From NCBI GenBank assembly GCA_020426105.1, contig JAGQQS010000096.1, positions 1-40,138 of the forward strand: a stretch of DNA of 40,138 nucleotides, written 5' to 3'. Of this stretch, positions 15,566 through 24,655 are shown in pieces. Position numbers and translations under genes: made by a program. Numbering within the stretch: the first letter of the stretch is position 1; the number at the start of each line of letters is the position of its first letter. Under the pieces are notes generated by a model, which was not told the origin of the DNA, made no database searches, and was given only the letters and a program-made list of their open reading frames with translations. This stretch comes from Planctomycetaceae bacterium. Lineage in GTDB: Bacteria; Planctomycetota; Planctomycetia; Planctomycetales; Planctomycetaceae.

Positions 15566-17182
15566 TCAACGTCCCAGTCGATCTTCCGCAAGTGCCGCGC
15601 GATAATCGGCGCGGGATTCGAAGTACAGTTTTAACGCATCCACATGCTTTTCTGCCGATTCAACGGCGTACTGTTCACGCAGAGTGACTTTCAGCAGGTC
15701 GGAAAGTCCGGCCTCCTGGTTTTTGCGTTCTCGAACGGCCAGATCTTCCGCATATTTCAATGCTTCGCCGGTTTCGTCCACCTGCTCCCATGCGGAAACA
15801 ATCGCCGCGTGCGCCATCTGCACATCAACCCCGATTTTATCTGCGGTGATGCGACGTTTGGCAGAAAGCTGTGCGATCTTGGCCTGCGACTCAGTCATTT
15901 TTCCGCGCGCTTTGCGGCGCTGAATCGGCACGTCCAGATAGACAGAGGCTTCGCTCTCAAACGGGGTCTTATCGCCTTTCTTGCTCGACGGTTCACCCAC
16001 ATCCTGAGATCCCCACAACACGGCGTTCACTTCCGGCTGCAGCTGATTAATGGCTTCTGAATAATCTACATGGATCTGTTGCCGCAGAATGTCGAGCACA
16101 CGGAGTTCAGGACGCTGTTGCAGAGCCTGCTGAATGCTGGCGGTCACATCGACTTCGATGACAGGAGTTTCCGGAAAACCGGGAAGCTGATCTTCTGTGG
16201 CGACAATCGGATTACCTGCAGCATCCCGCCAGTATACCGACAATTTAGCCGCAGTCTGCTGCATTTTTCGACGCGTATCCGCAACCTTCGCCTGGCGGAT
16301 TGAGACCAGACGTTTGTTGTCGGTAAGTTCCGGCGGATCGACCAGCCCCGCATTGACCTGCGATTCGATTCTTCCCGTGCGTTCTTCCGCCAGTGTCAGA
16401 ATACGTTTGGCGATGTTATGATATTCGCCCGCCGCAACCCAGTCCCAGTAGGCATACGAAGCGTCCTGGACAAAGCTGATCAGCTGCGCCTGGATTTCAG
16501 GCTCGGCAAGACTCTGACTGTATCCGGCTTTCCAGAGCTCAGCACGCCGCGCATCAATATCGCGGTTACGTGCGAGAGGAACCTGAACTCCTGCTTTGAA
16601 TTCACCGGCACCGTTGGTCTGCCGTTCCTGATACCACGGCTGAAAGTCGCCGCGTCCGATGCGATAGCCGGCAAAAACCTCGCCGCCCCAGTACGTGGGC
16701 TGCACCACGCCGATATTCTGACGATACGTCTGATAAAAACCCTGCGGGCCGTTTTCACTGGCGCCTTTGAGTTTCAAGTCGAATGCGCCAGAAGCGCCCA
16801 CGCGCTGACCCCAGGCGATATTTCGGCTGAGCAGGGCCGATTCGAGCAACGGGTAGCTTTGATACACCGAACTGACGACTTCATCGAACTGGACGGCGTG
16901 CAGTCCGGCGTCCATCGCTTTTCCCGGTGCGGCACTTTGCAACTCAGAGGTGGCAGCTTCAGGACGCTCTGCTTGTGATTCAGGAATATCCGCCTTGTCG
17001 TCCGTAACTTCTGCCTGATAGCTGGTCCGTTCAATCGCCGCTTCTGCTGTCTGCGGTGCGGAAGGCTGTTTGGGGGTGGGGTCGGACGTACGGGGTGTAT
17101 CAAGGATTGCCGTCGGCTTCCCTGAAGTAGCGCAACCAGTCAGCATGATCGCGGCAAAGATAATGCGGCAGATTCTGCGCAT
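15566..17182 (-). CDS. TolC-like outer-membrane efflux lipoprotein
   Basis: This 538-aa protein has a lipoprotein signal (RIIFAAIMLTGC, Cys17), a Ser/Thr/Pro/Glu-rich linker to about residue 90, and then the repeated helical hairpins of the outer-membrane efflux protein (OEP) family. Examples are the coiled-coil stretches with RQAKVADTRRKMQQTAAKL and MTESQAKIAQLSAKRRITAD. TolC-like proteins form trimeric channels for type I export or RND efflux; no inner-membrane partner is next to it. The frame allows TTG at 17188, but ATG 17182 directly before MRRIC is preferred, with GGGAAG about 10 bases upstream. Sequence after the last helix is short, as in the family. Confidence 0.88.
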   Translation of the reverse strand: MRRICRIIFAAIMLTGCATSGKPTAILDTPRTSDPTPKQPSAPQTAEAAIERTSYQAEVTDDKADIPESQAERPEAATSELQSAAPGKAMDAGLHAVQFDEVVSSVYQSYPLLESALLSRNIAWGQRVGASGAFDLKLKGASENGPQGFYQTYRQNIGVVQPTYWGGEVFAGYRIGRGDFQPWYQERQTNGAGEFKAGVQVPLARNRDIDARRAELWKAGYSQSLAEPEIQAQLISFVQDASYAYWDWVAAGEYHNIAKRILTLAEERTGRIESQVNAGLVDPPELTDNKRLVSIRQAKVADTRRKMQQTAAKLSVYWRDAAGNPIVATEDQLPGFPETPVIEVDVTASIQQALQQRPELRVLDILRQQIHVDYSEAINQLQPEVNAVLWGSQDVGEPSSKKGDKTPFESEASVYLDVPIQRRKARGKMTESQAKIAQLSAKRRITADKIGVDVQMAHAAIVSAWEQVDETGEALKYAEDLAVRERKNQEAGLSDLLKVTLREQYAVESAEKHVDALKLYFESRADYRAALAEDRLGR

Positions 17183-17217
17183 GTTCAAGAAGTCTTCCCT
17201 GACGAATTCCGGTCCAG

Positions 17218-17231
17218 TGATAACGATTATC
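17218..17231. promoter_or_regulatory. Fur-box-like AT-rich palindrome
   Basis: TGATAACGATTATC lies 36 bp upstream of the TolC-like gene and matches the core of the classical Fur consensus at most positions. It is a short site and could be chance; regulation by iron is only suggested. Confidence 0.25.
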
Positions 17232-17469
17232 CGTGATTGTCATACTCATCGGATGTCGGAATCGTGTCACAGCGGCAAAGAGTTGCGCGTCACAGCCGGT
17301 TGTGCAATACGTTCACAGAGAAATCGTTATAGCCGGAATGATCGGTATGGTCACTGAAACCTGCATCCAGACATAACCGTCATGCGCCCCCGTGACAAGT
17401 CCCCCGGGAAGGCCGCGCGGCCACGGGTCCAGTCGCGGATTTCGGGAATTCGTCGAGGCGTCCGATTCC

Positions 17470-17576
17470 GGGAGGGCGAAGCTCCTGCTGAGCCGTGAGT
17501 TTCCGCGGTGCGACGGCTCGGCAAGAGCCTCGCCCTCCCATGTTGTGCAATGGCTCGGCAAGAGCCTCGCCTTCTC
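17470..17576. repeat. Cluster of three dispersed GC-rich repeats
   Basis: One copy in plus orientation (17470-17495) is followed by two in minus orientation (17515-17539 and 17552-17576), the latter two sharing a spacer ATGTTG. The first and second can pair into a long hairpin. The same element occurs at 13095-13120. The rest of the 453-bp gap 17183-17635 shows no gene. Confidence 0.8.
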
Positions 17577-17635
17577 ATGTTGACAATCATTCGCGACGAT
17601 ACCTGAACCAGGCCTCGATGTCGCTGGCCAGCGAC

Positions 17636-18142
17636 CTACAGTTCCCTTGAAATCACCTCCTGTTTATAAAGCACAAAACCTGCCTTGATGTAGTTGGGCA
17701 GCGCGGCAGGATGATCCAGCGTGCAGGTGTGCAGCCAAAGTCGCTCCGGTCGGTAACTCCACGCCGTGTCAATAATTTCCTGCAGGAACCATTTACCAAT
17801 TCCCTGCCCCATAAAATCTTCGGTCAGGCCGAACTGGACCAATTCAATCTCATCCGGCTGAAATCGATCCAGTTCAGCAAACCCGGCAGGTGTCCGGTCA
17901 ACGTATAACACATGTAACTCATTTTTGGGTTCGCACAGGAGAGCGGCAAGTTGTTCGTCCGTCATTTTTCGCCGACTCAGCCAGCGATATTTTTTTCCTA
18001 CGGCGTTGTACAGTGGGCGATAGAATTCCACCGTGGCTGTCGTCAGGTGGACCACGCTCAGGCCTTCTCGCGGAGCTGGCACCATGCGATTTGAGGGGAC
18101 ACGCATTTCAAGGCTGTAGACTGTCGTTTCAACCATCTCCAT
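17636..18142 (-). CDS. GNAT-family N-acetyltransferase
   Basis: This 168-aa protein has a GNAT fold. Strand-helix elements lead to ELVQFGLTEDFMGQGIGKWF (about 100-119), where QGIG is the pyrophosphate-binding loop for acetyl-CoA, and to ALPNYIKAGFVLYKQE near the C-terminus, the motif B region. These enzymes transfer acetyl groups to amines of small molecules or proteins; the substrate is unknown. The frame is open up to 18256, but the ATG at 18142 (or 18136) marks the start of the domain. No strong ribosome-binding site decides between them. The gene diverges from the oxidase operon beginning at 18355. Confidence 0.82.
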   Translation of the reverse strand: MEMVETTVYSLEMRVPSNRMVPAPREGLSVVHLTTATVEFYRPLYNAVGKKYRWLSRRKMTDEQLAALLCEPKNELHVLYVDRTPAGFAELDRFQPDEIELVQFGLTEDFMGQGIGKWFLQEIIDTAWSYRPERLWLHTCTLDHPAALPNYIKAGFVLYKQEVISREL

Positions 18143-18354
18143 GAATGTGGATCTCTGATAAAATTGTCTGTTCGTAGTAAGCAAGAACCCGTGTCCGACG
18201 GGCCGCCGCATCTCAGGGTTCCTGAGGTTTTCACGATAGATCATAACAACCGTCAATGAGAATCAGCTTTCTGACCGGACGAACGTACGCAGGAATTTCG
18301 TTTGACGAATCCATCTGATTACGCGACGGAACGATCGATGAAAGGGATGCCCCG

Positions 18355-19815
18355 ATGCATGAGATTTACCCTGTAAATGACTATGGGCCGCTGATGCCGG
18401 GACTGGTCATGGCAGCCGTCGCAATTGTACATGTATTTCTGGCTCAGTTCGCCGTCGGCGGTGGTATTCTGTTGTGCTATTTCCAGTGGCTCGCGATGAC
18501 CAGCCGCAGCGAAAGTGCGCGAATTTTTGTGCACGGCTACTTTAAAGTTCTCGTACTCATCAGTTTTGTCCTGGGTGCACTCACGGGGGTTGGCATCTGG
18601 TTTACGTCGATTCAGATCAGCGCTCCCACGATTGGCCTGATGGTGTTCAATTTCCACTGGATTTGGGCCACAGAGTGGACGTTTTTCTGCCTTGAAGTCG
18701 TGGCTGGTTACTGTTTTTACCGGTATCACACGCAACTGAGTGACCGAACCTGTCTAACGCTGCTGATTCTGTACGCTTTCGCCGCATGGATGAGTCTGTT
18801 CTGGATCAACGGCATTTTGTCGTGGCAACTGACTCCGGGAAACTGGCTTACCACGCATGCGATCGCGGATGGATTCTTCAACCCGGGATTCTGGCCGAGT
18901 CTCCTGTTTCGCACCATCGTTTGCATGACTCTCGCGTCACTGATCGGCTGTGTGGTTGTCAATATAATCCCGCATCTCAGCCGGGAACAGCGTTCGGAGT
19001 TGATTCACAAATCAGCGCATCTAATGCTGCCGATGCTGGCTATGCCACTCCTTGGATTCTGGTTTCTGTTTTCAATGCCAGCGGACAGTCGCGGCTGGGT
19101 ATTGGGCGGCAGTCCGGCCATGATGCTGTTCTTTATGATTTCTGTCGGAGCGTCTCTGGCCATAGGCGGGTATGCGTTTGTTGGACTATGGTTGCAACGA
19201 CTGTATGTCAATGGAGCAACCGCATCGTTGTTGCTGTTACTGGCTTTCGGGGCGACGGCGGGTGGCGAGTTTGTTCGTGAAGGATCACGTAAACCGTACA
19301 CGATCCGACAGGTTCTGTATTCGAACGGAATTCGGCCCGAAGAGGTGGCTGAGTTAAGAGTCCGAGGCTGCGTGTCGAAGGATCCGTTTCCGATCATCCA
19401 CGAGAAGCAACTCCCCAACGAAACGGTTGCTGTCGGTGCCAGGGTATTTCGACGGCAGTGTGCCGTCTGTCATACAATGGAGGGCTCAAATGCTGTGGCG
19501 CATCTTACGGCATCGTGGGATACCAACCAGATGCGCATGAATATCGCCAAACTCCAGCATACAAAGCCATTTATGCCCCCGTTTGCAGGGACGGCGCGAG
19601 AACTGGAATCACTGGTGCAGTACATTCACTGGGTTCATATGAAACGGCAACATCCATGGCCCGATAAGACTGACTCCAAGGTCATTCAACAGATTCAGGT
19701 CTGGCTTGATGAGGCAGGGACAGAACCGGCTGATGCGTCCGAGAACCAGTTCGTGGCCCTTGATCCTTCGTCCGTGACTCCTGCCATCCCTGCAGTCGAG
19801 GGGAGTGAAGAATAA
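18355..19815 (+). CDS. Cytochrome bd-like oxidase subunit I fused to cytochrome c
   Basis: This 486-aa inner-membrane protein has about nine helices, beginning with MHEIYPVNDYGPLMPGLVMA, of the CydA-like superfamily. His26 in IVHVFLAQF, Glu107 in WIWATEWTFF and His221 in KSAHLMLP are candidate haem ligands or channel residues. The C-terminal soluble part (about 345-460) has a c-type haem site CAVCH at 369-373 and a likely axial Met407 in KPFMPPF. The order differs from quinol oxidases of the E. coli type and suggests a bd-family enzyme taking electrons through haem c. AAAGGG precedes the ATG. Its stop overlaps the next start by one base (TAATG), so translation is probably coupled. Confidence 0.82.
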   Translation: MHEIYPVNDYGPLMPGLVMAAVAIVHVFLAQFAVGGGILLCYFQWLAMTSRSESARIFVHGYFKVLVLISFVLGALTGVGIWFTSIQISAPTIGLMVFNFHWIWATEWTFFCLEVVAGYCFYRYHTQLSDRTCLTLLILYAFAAWMSLFWINGILSWQLTPGNWLTTHAIADGFFNPGFWPSLLFRTIVCMTLASLIGCVVVNIIPHLSREQRSELIHKSAHLMLPMLAMPLLGFWFLFSMPADSRGWVLGGSPAMMLFFMISVGASLAIGGYAFVGLWLQRLYVNGATASLLLLLAFGATAGGEFVREGSRKPYTIRQVLYSNGIRPEEVAELRVRGCVSKDPFPIIHEKQLPNETVAVGARVFRRQCAVCHTMEGSNAVAHLTASWDTNQMRMNIAKLQHTKPFMPPFAGTARELESLVQYIHWVHMKRQHPWPDKTDSKVIQQIQVWLDEAGTEPADASENQFVALDPSSVTPAIPAVEGSEE

Positions 19816-20939
19816 TGGGACGAATCTTTCCGTTCGGTTTTGAGTCTCACCTGTCATTTTACCTTGCCGTCTATGTGCTGACACTGGTCATGCATGTATT
19901 CCTGATGTCGTACGTGCTCGCCGGAAGTTTGTGGCTGGCGTGGGCCACGCTGTTTCCGGGCGGCGGCCTGATCCCTCGCGCGAAACAGCCGCTGGCCGCA
20001 ATCCTGCGGGACTGGATGCCGTTTGCGTTAAGTGGTGCCATCACTGCGGGTGTTGCACCGTTGCTATTTGTCCAGATCCTGTATCGACATCAATTCTATA
20101 CGGCGAACCTGATCCTGGGATGGCGCTGGATGGTGGTGATTCCGGTGCTGGTGACTGCGTTCTATCTGCTTTATGTTGTCAAAAGCAGAACGGTCAGTCA
20201 CTGGTCTGTTCCCGCGCGGCTCGGACTGTCGGTCAGTATTGCCTCCTGTTTTCTGTTCGTGGCATTCTGCTGGACTGCAAATCATTTGCTCGGTCTCAAT
20301 CCGACCACATGGCCTGAAGCTTACCGTTCGGGAAATACAGTTCGATCTTCTGTGGCCTTGATGTTAAGACTTGTGATGTGGGTGGCAGGCACATTTCCCG
20401 CACTGAGTATCCTCGCCAGCTGGCAACTTCGCGGCGCGGAAACCTGTGCTGTTCCCTCGACAACAGCGGGGGGCGAGTCCGACCGGACAACATTGATCCG
20501 GCTCGAACACCGTCGTCTCGGGACAGTGTCGATTGCCGGTCTGACCCTGGCGTTTGCGTGTGCAACGGGTTACTGGACGACGCTCGAGCCGTCCGTGCAG
20601 ACCCAATTGGTCGGCAGCATTGGTCTGCCGTGGCTCCTGATGGTCGTGGCGAGCGGTTTGTTTCAGGTGATTGTTTGGTTGTTGCAGTTGCAGCGCCCCT
20701 GCATCTGCAGCCGCTGGCTGTCAGCGATCACCATTGTGATGGTGATGATGCTGATTGGGACGGCTTCATTGCGTGAGATCGTCCGATTGAGTCAGGCAGA
20801 CCTGGACCAGCTGGCGGCATCGACAAGAGCCGCTGCTGCAGTCGGTGGCTTTGAGCTGTTTATCGTGTTTACCATGCTGAATGCAGTTCTGATTTTCTGG
20901 TGTATTCGCATGGTACGATCGGCAGTGCACCGCCGTTAA
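19815..20939 (+). CDS. Multi-helix partner subunit of the bd-like oxidase
   Basis: This 374-aa integral membrane protein has eight or nine hydrophobic segments (starting at about 14-40, 46-75, 95-120 and 135-160). It is translationally coupled to the cytochrome-containing subunit. Its pattern, HLSFYLAVYVLTLVMHVF at the N-terminus and a run of alternating helices without a CxxCH site, suits the second subunit of a CydAB-like complex. I see no clear sequence match to CydB. His34 of the first helix might bind haem. The gene ends 2 bp before a converging regulator gene. Assignment rests mainly on coupling and membrane topology. Confidence 0.7.
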   Translation: MGRIFPFGFESHLSFYLAVYVLTLVMHVFLMSYVLAGSLWLAWATLFPGGGLIPRAKQPLAAILRDWMPFALSGAITAGVAPLLFVQILYRHQFYTANLILGWRWMVVIPVLVTAFYLLYVVKSRTVSHWSVPARLGLSVSIASCFLFVAFCWTANHLLGLNPTTWPEAYRSGNTVRSSVALMLRLVMWVAGTFPALSILASWQLRGAETCAVPSTTAGGESDRTTLIRLEHRRLGTVSIAGLTLAFACATGYWTTLEPSVQTQLVGSIGLPWLLMVVASGLFQVIVWLLQLQRPCICSRWLSAITIVMVMMLIGTASLREIVRLSQADLDQLAASTRAAAAVGGFELFIVFTMLNAVLIFWCIRMVRSAVHRR

Positions 20940-20941
20940 TC

Positions 20942-21304
20942 TCATTCTGATCCGCTGGCCCAGCCTGCCAGCGTCCCCAGCATCCCGGCAGCGACCGCTG
21001 TTCGTTCACAGCATTTTTGCATGTGCTGCAGAAAAGCAGGCTCGTTGAAGATTGCAAAATTTGCCGGTATGCCTTGACTTCGGACAATGCCTTCATCCTG
21101 CAGTTCTTTGAGCACACCGAGGACGTTGGCTTCTGATGCTCCTGCTTTCTCGATAATTTCGGCAAGCGTCAGCGATCCTTTGTGATTGATCGCCAGCAGC
21201 ATCACCACACGCGCTCGGCTGGCCGACTCCCACCACTCCGAAACCTCCTGCCACAGATCATCCCTGGAATACTTCGCCCAAAGTGCATCAATTTCTGAAT
21301 TCAT
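20942..21304 (-). CDS. Small winged-helix regulator
   Basis: This 120-aa protein has a winged helix-turn-helix at about residues 28-86: ASRARVVMLLAINHKGSLTL as helix 1, then LAEIIEKAGASEANVLGVLKEL as helix 2 and recognition helix, and a short wing (EGIVRSQGIPANFAIF). The domain resembles ArsR/MarR-like regulators. Cys98 and Cys99 lie in the C-terminal tail; a metal or redox role is possible but unproven. The frame runs back to 21484, but ATG 21304 is the natural start of the domain protein. It converges on the oxidase operon, which ends 2 bp away, and diverges from the kinase gene; the palindrome at 21417-21429 lies between. Confidence 0.75.
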   Translation of the reverse strand: MNSEIDALWAKYSRDDLWQEVSEWWESASRARVVMLLAINHKGSLTLAEIIEKAGASEANVLGVLKELQDEGIVRSQGIPANFAIFNEPAFLQHMQKCCERTAVAAGMLGTLAGWASGSE

Positions 21305-21416
21305 GTGTTCTGCCAATGTTACGAATCCTGTTTGTTTTTCAACTGGGGCGACGATCCACTCCGCGTCAACGTGCCGGGCCGCCGAACCGCTCGCATGGTG
21401 AATTTGGTGAAGTGTA

Positions 21417-21429
21417 TCAGAAATTCTGA
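21417..21429. promoter_or_regulatory. Palindrome in divergent promoter region
   Basis: TCAGAA (21417-21422) and TTCTGA (21424-21429) are a perfect inverted repeat with a 1-bp centre, midway in the 334-bp gap between the winged-helix gene and the kinase gene. The beginning of the regulator gene repeats the half-site AATTCAGAA. It may be the operator of that regulator. The rest of the gap shows nothing else. Confidence 0.4.
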
Positions 21430-21638
21430 ATTGACAATCGCGAGCGAAATGATTGGCACCGAAGCGTCGCTGCGCTGGCTGCAAGTGCGAGAAATCGGCT
21501 CGAGTGCTGATTTCTCACGGGCGAACGATTGCCGAAACCGGCGGCTTCATCGATATTGGAGTGATATGCGACCCGCAACAAGGGGCTCGCAGGAGCTTAT
21601 CACATTTATTCCGGCAGCTCGTTGGGCATTTCCAGTTT

Positions 21639-23198
21639 ATGTCATCGAACGAATCAACCGAAAACTCTGATCAGCCTGCCGACGATCTCAGCAATGTGCG
21701 AATTGGCGAGTTTCTCTTGCTGCGACGACTGGGCAGCGGCGGGATGGCTGATGTGTATCTTGCGGAACAGACGTCGCTGCATCGCAATGTGGCCGTCAAG
21801 GTACTTAAAAATGATGTGCTCAGCGGCGACAGTGGACTTTTGCTGAAACGTTTTGAACTGGAAGCACGCGCCGCCGGTGCCCTGAATCATACAAATCTCG
21901 TCCAGATCATCACCACTGGCCGCGAGGGCAGTATCAATTACATCGTGCAGGAATATGTCCCAGGCCTGAATCTCAGCCAGTGGATCCGGAAGCATGGACC
22001 ACCGGATTACGGTACCGGATTGAAGTGGATGCAGCAGATCGCCGCCGCCCTGCATGCAGCGGCGGAGGCAGGAATCGTGCATCGCGATGTTAAGCCTGAA
22101 AATGTGATGGTCACGCGCCACGGCATTGCGAAAGTAACCGATTTCGGTCTCGCTCAGCTGAATCAGCCATCCACTCCTAAGATGAATCTGACCCAGATCG
22201 GCACGACGATGGGAACGCCGTGGTACATGAGTCCAGAGCAGATACAGGGTGATAAGCTGGACCATCGCAGTGATCAGTATTCATTCGGCGTCACCTGCTA
22301 CCATATGTTCGCCGGACGTCCACCGTTTCCCGGCAAGAACTCAGTTACCGTGGCTGTTCAGCATCTGAAGGAAGAGCCGTTGCCCTTAAATACGTTTCGG
22401 GGTGACCTTCCAAAAGAATTATGCGCCGTCGTGCATCGCATGCTTCAAAAGAAACCCGAAGACCGATTTCAGGAACCGGCTGAGCTGGAAGCAGAATTGA
22501 AACGTCTTGATTCTGTTCCGATTAACGCAAAACTGGGAAACGGCAACAGTCTGTTTGGTCAATGGAAACCGTGGTTGCCGCAGGCCAGGCGTGTTTCTCT
22601 GGGTTTTCTGGCGATGTTCGTGATTTCTTTTGTGGCGGGACGACGGATGGAAAATCCAGTCCGCGTTCCGGAACCGCAGCTGCCTGTAACCATCGAAAAA
22701 CAGGCTACGGCGGAAGCTCAATTTGCCTTTGCCATGCTGCAGCCGACGCGTGTTGCCGCATGGCGAGCGGTAATTTCGAATTTCGGCGAAAGTCCTCTGG
22801 CTGATCTTGCGCGCCTGCGTCTGGGAATCGCATTGATGTCGGGAGCTGTGCCGGATACAGAAAAGGCGCTGTCAGAATTTCGCCAGATCACCGATGCCAG
22901 CAGCCTTGGTCCAGAGAAGAAATATCTGAAATTGCTTGGATTGACTGGACAGCTTTGGGTGCTGGAAAAACGACCAAGAACTGACGAAACGGATCGTGTG
23001 GTGAGTGAAATTGAGGCCGTCGTGGCTGATTACGCGGACGCCGATGAACTGGAGAATGCTCTTAACAAGGGACCTCAGGAATTGAAATGGTTCTTCGAAC
23101 GTTCGCAACTGGGAATGGTACCGACATCCGGCTTTAATTTTGGTGTGCCCGAATCCAGACCAGCGGATCGCGGCAACTTTCGGCCCGACCCTGGATGA
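21639..23198 (+). CDS. Transmembrane Ser/Thr protein kinase
   Basis: This 519-aa Hanks-type kinase has a glycine loop GSGGMADV (32-39), Lys54 in VAVKVL, HRDVKPEN (148-155, catalytic Asp150), DFG at 168-170 and SPEQ at about 198-201 in place of APE. The kinase domain ends near residue 290. One membrane helix follows (about 319-335, LGFLAMFVISFVAG), then a 180-residue helical extracytoplasmic tail resembling TPR-like repeats. The kinase faces the cytoplasm and could relay an envelope signal. The open frame begins at 21453, but the ATG at 21639 gives a normal N-terminus. It is 21 bp upstream of mtnA. Substrates unknown. Confidence 0.92.
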   Translation: MSSNESTENSDQPADDLSNVRIGEFLLLRRLGSGGMADVYLAEQTSLHRNVAVKVLKNDVLSGDSGLLLKRFELEARAAGALNHTNLVQIITTGREGSINYIVQEYVPGLNLSQWIRKHGPPDYGTGLKWMQQIAAALHAAAEAGIVHRDVKPENVMVTRHGIAKVTDFGLAQLNQPSTPKMNLTQIGTTMGTPWYMSPEQIQGDKLDHRSDQYSFGVTCYHMFAGRPPFPGKNSVTVAVQHLKEEPLPLNTFRGDLPKELCAVVHRMLQKKPEDRFQEPAELEAELKRLDSVPINAKLGNGNSLFGQWKPWLPQARRVSLGFLAMFVISFVAGRRMENPVRVPEPQLPVTIEKQATAEAQFAFAMLQPTRVAAWRAVISNFGESPLADLARLRLGIALMSGAVPDTEKALSEFRQITDASSLGPEKKYLKLLGLTGQLWVLEKRPRTDETDRVVSEIEAVVADYADADELENALNKGPQELKWFFERSQLGMVPTSGFNFGVPESRPADRGNFRPDPG

Positions 23199-23219
23199 AA
23201 CGAACTGAGGCAAACTCAC

Positions 23220-24272
23220 GTGTACAAGACTCTCTTCTGGACCGGCGACGCTTGCGGTCAACTGCATTTGCTCGACCAGACGCAACTTCCGACACACGTT
23301 GGGAATATCATCTGTACCACGGCGGACGACACCTGGGACGCCATCCGGAAATTGCAGGTGCGTGGAGCTCCGGCCATTGGCGTCGCTGCCGCCTATGGAC
23401 TTGTGCTCGGCCTTCAGGGGGCTCGAAATTTTTCCCTTGATGAATTCCTGAATGAAGTCGATCGCGTGGCCGCTTATCTTTCGACGAGTCGACCAACGGC
23501 GGTAAATCTCTTCTGGGCGCTGGATCGCATGCAGAAACATGCACGAAGTGCAGCGGCTCAATCGGCCGCAGCCTGCCACGATTATTTACTTGCAGAGGCC
23601 AGGCAAATCGAGGCGGAGGATCAGGCGATGTGTTCGGCCATTGGCCGACATGGCAGCCCGCTTTTGAGTTCGGGCATGTCCATTCTGACTCATTGTAATG
23701 CGGGCGCTCTGGCCACCGCCGGTGACGGCACGGCCCTCGCGATCATGTTTCAGGCGGCCGCAGAGGGCAAACAAATTCACGTCTTTGCCGATGAAACCCG
23801 GCCGTTGCTTCAGGGCGCACGACTGACAACCTGGGAACTTCAGCAACGTGGAATTCCCGTCACTCTGATCTGTGACAACATGGCCGCGCAGGTCATGAAA
23901 GAAGGACGGGTGCAAATTGTCATTACAGGTGCAGACCGTATCGCCGCAAACGGAGATGCCGCCAATAAAATTGGTACCTACGGTGTTGCGGTACTTGCGA
24001 AATACCATGGGATCCCATTCTGCATTGCGGCACCGTCAAGCACCTTTGATTTGAGTTTGCCCGACGGAAATTCCATACCGATTGAAAATCGCGCCACCGA
24101 CGAGGTCGTCGCCGGTTTCGGAAAGCAAACGGCTCCGGAAAAGACCGATGTCTATAACCCGGCCTTTGATGTCACGCCGTCCGAACTGATCACCGCCATC
24201 ATTACAGAGAATGGGATCATTCGTTCGCCCACTACGGCGGCGGTGTTGAGTCATTTAACGCAGACCGGCTGA
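23220..24272 (+). CDS. mtnA: S-methyl-5-thioribose-1-phosphate isomerase
   Basis: This 350-aa protein fits MtnA in length and motifs: LLDQTQLP near the start, VRGAPAIGVAAA (48-58), HCNAGALAT (158-166, catalytic Cys159) and ITGADRIAANGDAANKIGTY (236-255, catalytic Asp239). It isomerises the aldose 5-methylthioribose-1-phosphate to the ketose 5-methylthioribulose-1-phosphate in the methionine salvage pathway, in the cytoplasm. The start is GTG at 23220, with GAGG eight bases upstream. Other salvage genes are not nearby, so pathway partners must be elsewhere. It lies 21 bp downstream of the kinase gene, probably in one transcript, without functional logic I can see. Confidence 0.95.
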   Translation: MYKTLFWTGDACGQLHLLDQTQLPTHVGNIICTTADDTWDAIRKLQVRGAPAIGVAAAYGLVLGLQGARNFSLDEFLNEVDRVAAYLSTSRPTAVNLFWALDRMQKHARSAAAQSAAACHDYLLAEARQIEAEDQAMCSAIGRHGSPLLSSGMSILTHCNAGALATAGDGTALAIMFQAAAEGKQIHVFADETRPLLQGARLTTWELQQRGIPVTLICDNMAAQVMKEGRVQIVITGADRIAANGDAANKIGTYGVAVLAKYHGIPFCIAAPSSTFDLSLPDGNSIPIENRATDEVVAGFGKQTAPEKTDVYNPAFDVTPSELITAIITENGIIRSPTTAAVLSHLTQTG

Positions 24273-24655
24273 GGCACTGCGTCTATCCGGCGAAGTTCAC
24301 CCGTCAGGTTTGTGCCATTGCAGGATCGTCGCAATACGAAATGACCTGATGTGCTGACACAGAAAATTAGGAGACAGGAAACGATGATCCTGCTGAACCT
24401 CTGACGCTTTTGGGGAAATTCGCACGTTTGCGATGGCAAGCGAGACTATCGGCAGGGCAGATAGTTCGGGCAGGTGGCGGGTTCGGTCAGCTTTACAACT
24501 CCGGCGACCGCGCAGAATGGCATGTCGTTGCCGTAGAAAGCGGTTGCGTTAAAGAACTCGGTTACGCACGTTCGATGATGAAACGGGGGATACCGCGCGA
24601 CGAGTTTACCGGCGGAATTTGCCGGAACGAACCGACATCCAGGGACGGATTGGAC
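24273..24655 (+). other. Intergenic region before ExeA-like gene
   Basis: This stretch of 383 bp has no gene I accept. An AGGAG/AGGA stretch (24369-24379) precedes a six-codon ORF (MILLNL, 24384-24404). The open frame that runs into the ATPase gene from 24410 does not resemble protein. No terminator was found after mtnA. Confidence 0.5.

Noticed and set aside
17411-17422. Perfect palindrome GGCCGCGCGGCC as an operator
   Set aside because: GC-rich 12-mer inside a repeat-laden gap with no nearby gene start; no further support.
24384-24404. Tiny ORF (MILLNL) behind an AGGAG/AGGA stretch, as a leader peptide
   Set aside because: Six codons with no attenuator structure behind it and 250 bp from the next gene; a chance match is more likely.
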